Both the position numbers and the translations under genes were made by a program. 64,000 nt of DNA from Vibrio diazotrophicus (lineage in GTDB: Bacteria; Pseudomonadota; Gammaproteobacteria; Enterobacterales; Vibrionaceae), in contig NZ_CP151842.1 in NCBI RefSeq assembly GCF_038452265.1, positions 310,001 to 374,000 on the forward strand. Direction: 5' to 3'. This document shows positions 59,358 through 64,000 of this stretch, in pieces. The notes under the pieces are model-generated. The model was not told the origin of the DNA and did not search any database. It saw only the letters and a list, made by a program, of their open reading frames with translations. How positions within the stretch are numbered: the first letter of the stretch is position 1; the number at the start of each line of letters is the position of its first letter.

Positions 59358-60287
59358 TTACAGTGATTCGTTTAAAACTAGGGCTAACAGTGCTTCACGC
59401 GCATAAACACCGTTGTTCGCTTGCTGGAAGAAATAAGCATGAGGTGTTTTATCAACGTCGGTGGTGATTTCGTCAACACGAGGAAGCGGGTGAAGAACCT
59501 TCATATTTTCACGGGCATTTTCAAGCATTGAAGCGGTTAGAACGAAAGCTGACTTAATATGTAAGTATTCAGATGGGTCAAAACGTTCTTTCTGTACGCG
59601 AGTCATGTACAGGATATCGAGTTCTGGGATCACGCTTTCCATATCACTGTGTAAGCTGTATTCCACACCCGCTTCATCCAGTTCTTCACAGATGTAATCA
59701 GGCATTGCTAATGCGTCTGGAGCAACAAAGAAGAAACGGTTGTTATCAAACTTAGCCAAAGCTTGAGCAAGTGAATGCACGGTGCGTCCGTATTTTAAGT
59801 CACCGACAAAAGCAACGTTCAGATTGTCTAGTCGACCTTGAGTTTCATACAGAGTAAACAAATCGAGAAGAGTTTGAGTCGGGTGTTGGTTTGAACCGTC
59901 GCCAGCATTGATGACCGGAACGCCATTCGAAAACTCAGAAGCTAGACGTGCAGCACCTTCTTGTGGGTGACGCATAACAAACGCATCCACATAAGAGGTA
60001 ATAATCTGAACGGAATCCGCCAGTGTTTCCCCTTTGTTTGCTAACGAGGTGTTACCGCCATTATCAAAGCCAATGACGCTGCCACCGATACGCTGAATCG
60101 CCGTCTCAAATGATAAGCGCGTACGAGTCGACGGCTCAAAGAAACAGCTTGCAACGACTTTGTTTTTTATCAGCTCAGGTTTTGGTTCAGCTTTAAGCTG
60201 GCCGGCAGTTTGAACAATCAATTCCAATTCTTGTCTTGAAAGCTCAGAAATGGAGATGATGTGCTTTTTATAAAGCGAGTTAGCCAT
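59358..60287 (-). CDS. pyrB: Aspartate carbamoyltransferase catalytic subunit
   Basis: PyrB condenses carbamoyl phosphate and aspartate in pyrimidine synthesis. The 309-residue protein has the carbamoyl-phosphate site STRTRLSFE (about 52-60), HPTQTLLDLF and HPLPRVDEI. The ATG at 60287 (MANSLYKKHIISISELS) matches the family; a longer frame runs back into the attenuator and is not coding for PyrB. It is controlled by the pyrL leader and attenuator just upstream, and followed by pyrI. Confidence 0.97.
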   Translation of the reverse strand: MANSLYKKHIISISELSRQELELIVQTAGQLKAEPKPELIKNKVVASCFFEPSTRTRLSFETAIQRIGGSVIGFDNGGNTSLANKGETLADSVQIITSYVDAFVMRHPQEGAARLASEFSNGVPVINAGDGSNQHPTQTLLDLFTLYETQGRLDNLNVAFVGDLKYGRTVHSLAQALAKFDNNRFFFVAPDALAMPDYICEELDEAGVEYSLHSDMESVIPELDILYMTRVQKERFDPSEYLHIKSAFVLTASMLENARENMKVLHPLPRVDEITTDVDKTPHAYFFQQANNGVYAREALLALVLNESL

Positions 60288-60318
60288 GATCTTCTTCCCT
60301 ATCATTTTCTTAAAGTCA

Positions 60319-60347
60319 TAAAAAAGCCCCCCAAGAAGGGAGGCTTT
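60319..60347 (-). terminator. pyrBI attenuator terminator
   Basis: On the minus strand AAAGCCTCCC (60347-60338) pairs with GGGGGGCTTT, with one T-G pair, around TTCTT, then a U run follows. It overlaps the pyrL stop and ends 32 bp before pyrB. This matches the UTP-sensitive attenuation of E. coli pyrBI, in which coupled translation of the leader prevents termination when UTP is low. Confidence 0.9.
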
Positions 60348-60441
60348 AAAATTCAACAACGGGGGAAAACACTTTGCCCTGTAAGCGTAATTGCTTACCG
60401 AAATTTTTAGCTGCACGATAGTCAATATGCATCAATTTCAT
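60346..60441 (-). CDS. pyrL: pyrBI operon leader peptide
   Basis: A 31-residue ORF, MKLMHIDYRAAKNFGKQLRL followed by QGKVFSPVVEF, preceded by GGGGGA. Its stop codon lies in the left arm of the attenuator hairpin, so a ribosome close behind RNA polymerase would disrupt it. The pyrimidine-rich end (TTTTCCCCCGTTG) is a likely UTP/CTP-sensitive pause region. It is too short for standard gene calling, but position and architecture equal E. coli pyrL. Confidence 0.85.
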   Translation of the reverse strand: MKLMHIDYRAAKNFGKQLRLQGKVFSPVVEF

Positions 60442-60520
60442 TGGGTCCCCCTAGACAAATTGCTGGGAATTATACGCTTTGTTTTTAGTGACGCAAGCGA
60501 TTACGTAATTTATCTCCTCG

Positions 60521-61525
60521 CTAATCGCCCAGCGTTGCAACCATCACTGCTTTAATGGTGTGCATGCGGTTTTCTGCTTCATCAAACACAATTGAATAGT
60601 CGGATTCAAACACATCTTCTGTCACTTCCAAGCCTTTCATACCAAACTTTTCAGCCACTTGCTTACCAATAGTGGTTTCATCGTTATGGAACGCTGGTAA
60701 GCAGTGCATGAACTTCACATGTGGGTTACCAGTGGCTTTAATCACATCCATATTGACCTGATAAGGCTTCATTAGAGCGACACGTTCATCCCATGCTTCT
60801 GGCGCTTCACCCATAGAGACCCAAACGTCGGTGTAAAGAAAATCACAACCTGTGACGCCCTCAGCAACATTTTCCGTGAGGGTGATTTTTGCGCCGCTCT
60901 CTTTGGCTAATTCTTGGCATGTTTGCACCAACTCGGCATCCGGCCAGTACGCTTTTGGTGCAACCAAGCGGATATCCATACCCATTTTCGCCGCGCCAAC
61001 CATCAGTGAATTACCCATGTTGTTACGGGCATCTCCTAGGTAAGCGAACTTAACTTCGCTGAGTGGTTTGCCGCGAGAGTATTCTTGCATGGTTAAGAAG
61101 TCTGCCAGAATTTGAGTTGGGTGAAATTCATCAGTTAAGCCGTTCCAGACTGGTACGCCAGCATATTTACCCAATTCTTCTACTATTTCCTGGCCGAAGC
61201 CGCGATATTGAATGCCATCGTACATACGGCCTAATACGCGAGCGGTATCTTTCATCGATTCTTTATCGCCAATTTGCGAGCCTGAAGGGCCAAGGTAGCT
61301 GACCTGTGCGCCTTGATCAAAAGCGGCCACTTCAAAGGCACAGCGGGTACGAGTAGAGGCTTTTTCAAAAATGAGCGCGATGTTTTTACCGATTAGTTTT
61401 TTTTGCTCAGTGCCCGCTTTTTTTGCTCGTTTTAAATCAGCAGAGAGATCCAGTAAGAATTGGATTTCTTTCTGCGTAAAATCAAGCAGTTTAAGATAAT
61501 TGCGGTGACGTAAATTGAAAGCCAT
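60521..61525 (-). CDS. argF: Ornithine carbamoyltransferase
   Basis: ArgF makes citrulline from ornithine and carbamoyl phosphate in arginine synthesis. The 334-residue protein has the carbamoyl-phosphate motif STRTRCAFE (about 57-65), HPTQILADFLT, and the ornithine-binding HCLPAFHN. The anabolic and catabolic enzymes are hard to separate by sequence; no arcA or arcC neighbour is present and an ARG-box-like site lies upstream, favouring the anabolic enzyme. It lies next to pyrLBI, sharing carbamoyl phosphate as substrate. Confidence 0.93.
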   Translation of the reverse strand: MAFNLRHRNYLKLLDFTQKEIQFLLDLSADLKRAKKAGTEQKKLIGKNIALIFEKASTRTRCAFEVAAFDQGAQVSYLGPSGSQIGDKESMKDTARVLGRMYDGIQYRGFGQEIVEELGKYAGVPVWNGLTDEFHPTQILADFLTMQEYSRGKPLSEVKFAYLGDARNNMGNSLMVGAAKMGMDIRLVAPKAYWPDAELVQTCQELAKESGAKITLTENVAEGVTGCDFLYTDVWVSMGEAPEAWDERVALMKPYQVNMDVIKATGNPHVKFMHCLPAFHNDETTIGKQVAEKFGMKGLEVTEDVFESDYSIVFDEAENRMHTIKAVMVATLGD

Positions 61526-61585
61526 GACTCAGTCCTTAAATACAAATAACGAGTAGGACTAGTTAAACATAGAAATGCTATAAAA

Positions 61586-61601
61586 GTGAATAATTATTTT
61601 A
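61586..61601 (-). promoter_or_regulatory. Candidate ARG box upstream of argF
   Basis: GTGAATAATTATTTTA resembles one ArgR operator half-pair (consensus core TGAAT-n4-ATTCA); the left half is exact and the right half is degenerate. It is about 60 bp upstream of the argF start, near where the promoter should lie. Confidence 0.45.
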
Positions 61602-61604
61602 AAT

Positions 61605-61633
61605 AAAAGGCGAGATGTGCTTAACATCTCGCC
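61605..61633 (-). terminator. Rho-independent terminator of the phoH-type gene
   Basis: GGCGAGATGT (61609-61618) pairs perfectly with ACATCTCGCC (61624-61633) around a 5-nt loop, and the minus strand continues with TTTTATTT. It begins 9 bp past the stop of the PIN-PhoH gene. Confidence 0.9.
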
Positions 61634-61641
61634 AAATGTGC

Positions 61642-63018
61642 TTATAAATTCTCTTCGGCGAATTCAGCCAAGCGGCTGCGAACGACACCGTTGAGATGGA
61701 TGTTGGCGCTGCCTTCAAAGTTTTTGAAGCGCTCAACCATATAGGTTAAACCAGATGTAACAGGGGTTAGGTATGGTGAATCGATCTGTGCAAGGTTACC
61801 TGAGCATACAATCTTGGTGCCTTCACCACAGCGAGTGATGATGGTTTTGATTTGTGAAGCCGTAAGGTTTTGACACTCATCAAGCAACACAAAGGCGTCT
61901 TGTATTGAGCGCCCGCGCATAAAGTTAATCGATTTGAACTGAATATTGGCTTTATCGACAATGTATTTCAAAGAGCCTTCAGTACAGTGGTCGTTCTTAT
62001 GTAGAGCTTCCAGTGTATCTGTAACGGCTGCCAGCCAAGGCATCATTTTTTCTTCTTCCGTACCCGGAAGGAAACCAATAGACTCACCGATATCTGGTGT
62101 GTTACGAGTGACGATGATCTTATCAAACATCTTTTTCTCTACGGTTTGCTCTAGTGCTGCCGCCATCGCGAGCAAGGTTTTACCACTACCGGCAGCACCC
62201 GTCAGAATTACCAAATCAATTTCAGGGTCGAGCAGAGCATCTAACGCCATAGCCTGATAGATATTCTTTGGTGTGATATCCCAAGCTTTGCGGTGCATCA
62301 TGCGCTCTCGGCTCAGGTCTCGCAGGGTAATTTTGTCTTCTGAGATGGTTTCTACTCGCGCAGCAAAATCACTCTCTTCGTCAATCACATATTGGTTGAT
62401 GTAAGTGGGTTCAAATGGTTCCCGATCGAGTTTGTGGTAGGTTTTGCCTTCGAGTGCATAACTATCTACATTCTCAATGTCATCCCAGAAGTTTCCCGGT
62501 CGAGTTTGGAAACCTTTGGTGAGGTACTGGACGTCATCGATCAGTTGGTCAGTACGATAGTCTTCTACATAACGTACGCCAGCGCCTTTGGCACGCAGAC
62601 GCATGTTGATGTCTTTAGTGATCAGGACAACCGAGCGAGGAGCACGTTTGTTCTGTAAATGGAGTACAGCGTTAAGTATACGGTTGTCGCCTTCTTTGTC
62701 GGTGAAAGCTTTCACGCTTTCATGAACGTCATAGTCGGCTAAGATTGAAATGGTGCCGGTCGCACTGCTTTGTTTGGTAAAAGGGATCCCTTCTGATATC
62801 TCATCTGGTGTTGCATCGTGAAACAAATTCTCTAACGCACGAATCGCCACACGAGCATCACGCGCAACGTCGCGTTTGCTGTCTTTGATTCGGTCGAGTT
62901 CTTCGAGGACGGTCATGGGGATGACCACATCATGTTCTTGGAAGGAGTAAATGGCTAGAGGTTCATGAAGTAGGATATTGGTATCCAGTACAAACAGTTT
63001 CCGATCGGTATCGCCCAT
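61642..63018 (-). CDS. PIN domain-PhoH ATPase fusion protein
   Basis: A 458-residue protein with an N-terminal PIN nuclease domain (about 5-140; VLDTNILLHEP and conserved acidic residues in DKEGDNRIL). A C-terminal PhoH-type P-loop ATPase follows (about 240-450), with Walker A GAAGSGKT and Walker B AFVLLDECQN. Homologous PhoH2 proteins are described as RNA helicase/ribonucleases; E. coli PhoH itself lacks the PIN domain. There is no antitoxin-like small ORF upstream. Monocistronic, divergent from rapA. Confidence 0.9.
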   Translation of the reverse strand: MGDTDRKLFVLDTNILLHEPLAIYSFQEHDVVIPMTVLEELDRIKDSKRDVARDARVAIRALENLFHDATPDEISEGIPFTKQSSATGTISILADYDVHESVKAFTDKEGDNRILNAVLHLQNKRAPRSVVLITKDINMRLRAKGAGVRYVEDYRTDQLIDDVQYLTKGFQTRPGNFWDDIENVDSYALEGKTYHKLDREPFEPTYINQYVIDEESDFAARVETISEDKITLRDLSRERMMHRKAWDITPKNIYQAMALDALLDPEIDLVILTGAAGSGKTLLAMAAALEQTVEKKMFDKIIVTRNTPDIGESIGFLPGTEEEKMMPWLAAVTDTLEALHKNDHCTEGSLKYIVDKANIQFKSINFMRGRSIQDAFVLLDECQNLTASQIKTIITRCGEGTKIVCSGNLAQIDSPYLTPVTSGLTYMVERFKNFEGSANIHLNGVVRSRLAEFAEENL

Positions 63019-63440
63019 AAGCGTCTCCTTGCTATCGCATAGCTTGCTATCAGAGGATGTCTGCAGCCAGAGGTCGCAACGAATCGTACGCTTTGGGTAG
63101 GCTTTCGATCTATTGCGACTTACTGCAAACCCGAGTTGATACTCACTGTTTTGATAAGCAGACTTTGTGCCAAATTTTCACTCGGTTTTATCTGTTTATC
63201 TGAGTTGAGTATAGCAACGTCTTATCTAAGAAATGCCACTGGTTTCTTACAGTTTGATGTCATCTGACATTTGAAGAAAAAATGCTGGGAATCAACGTGA
63301 CCTGTATCACGCCATCAAGTAAGATTAGCGACCTTTTTCTGCTGCACCCTCCTAAAGCGATCATAATTAGGAGCTGAATTCTCTATGCGGCAGATTTCTA
63401 CTTATAATTATCCAATCCAAATTGATGAGGTAGTCGATTA
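63019..63440. other. Divergent control region between the PIN-PhoH gene and rapA
   Basis: This 422-bp gap has no supported gene. It should hold the two divergent promoters. The only clear motif is a Crp-like palindrome at 63296-63311. A GAGG sequence about 12 nt before the rapA ATG is a possible Shine-Dalgarno. Confidence 0.6.
63296..63311. promoter_or_regulatory. Candidate CRP site upstream of rapA
   Basis: CGTGA-CCTGTA-TCACG is a symmetric match to the CRP core GTGA-n6-TCAC, differing from the consensus only at the outer bases. It lies about 130 bp upstream of the rapA start and 278 bp from the PIN-PhoH start. Confidence 0.4.
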
Positions 63441-64000
63441 ATGACTTTTGCTTTGGGGCAACGCTGGATTAGCGATACGGAAAGCGATTTAGGTTTAGGT
63501 ACCGTCGTAGCAATGGATGCGCGAACTGTTACTCTTATGTTTGCAGCGTCAGAAGAAAACCGAGTGTACGCTCGCAATGACGCTCCGGTAACACGAGTGA
63601 CATTTAATGTCGGCGACGTTATTGATAGCCAAGAAGGCTGGTCACTCAAAGTTGAGCAAGTGGTTGAAGATCAGGGCTTGCTTACCTACCTCGGAACTCG
63701 TGAAGATTCGCAAGAGTCAGGTGTGGCTCTACGTGAAATCTTCCTGAGCAACCAAATTCGATTCAACAAGCCACAAGACAAGTTGTTCGCAGGTCAGATT
63801 GATCGCATGGATAACTTCGTGTTGCGCTACCGTTCTTTGACTAACCAATTTCAGCAACACAAGAGCCCAATGCGTGGCTTGTGTGGTATGCGTGCAGGTT
63901 TGATTCCTCACCAGCTTTATATTGCTCATGAAGTGGGTCGCCGCTATGCGCCGCGTGTTTTGTTGGCTGATGAGGTGGGTTTGGGTAAAACCATCGAAGC
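63441..64000 (+). CDS. rapA: RNA polymerase-associated ATPase RapA (3'-truncated by window edge)
   Basis: RapA is a Swi2/Snf2-family ATPase that recycles stalled RNA polymerase. The first 186 codons are present: two N-terminal Tudor-like domains (about 1-105; MTFALGQRWISDTESDLGLG) and the start of the ATPase domain with Walker A DEVGLGKTIEA at the very end of the window. E. coli RapA has 968 residues, so about four fifths is missing. Confidence 0.95.
   Translation, partial: MTFALGQRWISDTESDLGLGTVVAMDARTVTLMFAASEENRVYARNDAPVTRVTFNVGDVIDSQEGWSLKVEQVVEDQGLLTYLGTREDSQESGVALREIFLSNQIRFNKPQDKLFAGQIDRMDNFVLRYRSLTNQFQQHKSPMRGLCGMRAGLIPHQLYIAHEVGRRYAPRVLLADEVGLGKTIE

Overview
The window is chromosomal DNA of a gammaproteobacterium, almost certainly a Vibrio (family Vibrionaceae). 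The evidence is the protein sequences, the DUF2780 and DUF2607 families typical of vibrios, a Zur-controlled zinc operon of the zrg type, an ERIC repeat, and E. coli-like gene order with vibrio-specific insertions. I cannot name the species. The window is almost entirely core genome: no rRNA, tRNA, prophage, integron, CRISPR array or intact insertion sequence was seen.

Layout. 1-7258: the end of the spc ribosomal operon (rpsN partial, rpsH, rplF, rplR, rpsE, rpmD, rplO, secY, rpmJ) and the alpha operon (rpsM, rpsK, rpsD, rpoA, rplQ), with a terminator-like hairpin and an S4-type translational control leader between them. 7435-16441: metY, a DUF2780 secreted protein, fklB, an OapA/YtfB-type protein, a DMT exporter, elaA, dbpA, a Crp/Fnr-type regulator and cpdB. 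16749-20714: sulfate assimilation (cobA, cysD, cysN, cysC). 20761-25500: a TIGR03899/DUF2806 gene, a small ORF, and a five-gene zinc-uptake operon behind a perfect Zur box. 25621-36508: ytfJ, msrA, tamA-tamB-ytfP, ppa, fbp, mpl. Apart from the sulfur and zinc inserts, much of 9.4-36.5 kb follows the E. coli order around fklB-ytfB-cpdB-ytfJ-msrA-tamAB-ytfP-ppa-fbp-mpl.

36523-40839: ubiX, then a 127-bp ERIC element, a TPP riboswitch and the thiamine importer thiB-thiP-thiQ. 40888-43145: darP and pmbA diverge across a 263-bp miniature inverted-repeat element with a TA duplication. 43235-52540 (minus strand): mgtE, then ptsO-rapZ-ptsN-hpf-rpoN and lptB-lptA-lptC-kdsC-kdsD-yrbG, which join nitrogen-PTS signalling and sigma-54 to lipopolysaccharide synthesis and transport. 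52869-57437 (plus strand): the lipid-asymmetry operon mlaFEDCB, ibaG and murA, followed by plsC. 58371-63018 (minus strand): ridA, pyrI, pyrB with its pyrL leader and attenuator, argF, and a PIN-PhoH ATPase. The window ends inside rapA.

Together the genes cover translation and transcription, sulfur, zinc and thiamine acquisition, pyrimidine and arginine synthesis, and envelope building (Tam, Lpt, Mla, Mpl, MurA, PlsC). The most informative non-coding elements are the S4-type leader, the Zur box, the TPP riboswitch, the pyr attenuator, the ERIC and the TA-flanked miniature element. I found no clearly new multi-gene system. The best candidates for undescribed biology are the miniature element, a 34-residue hydrophobic ORF at 21.8 kb, an 11-G tract inside tamA, and the less studied small His-containing protein that heads the zinc operon.
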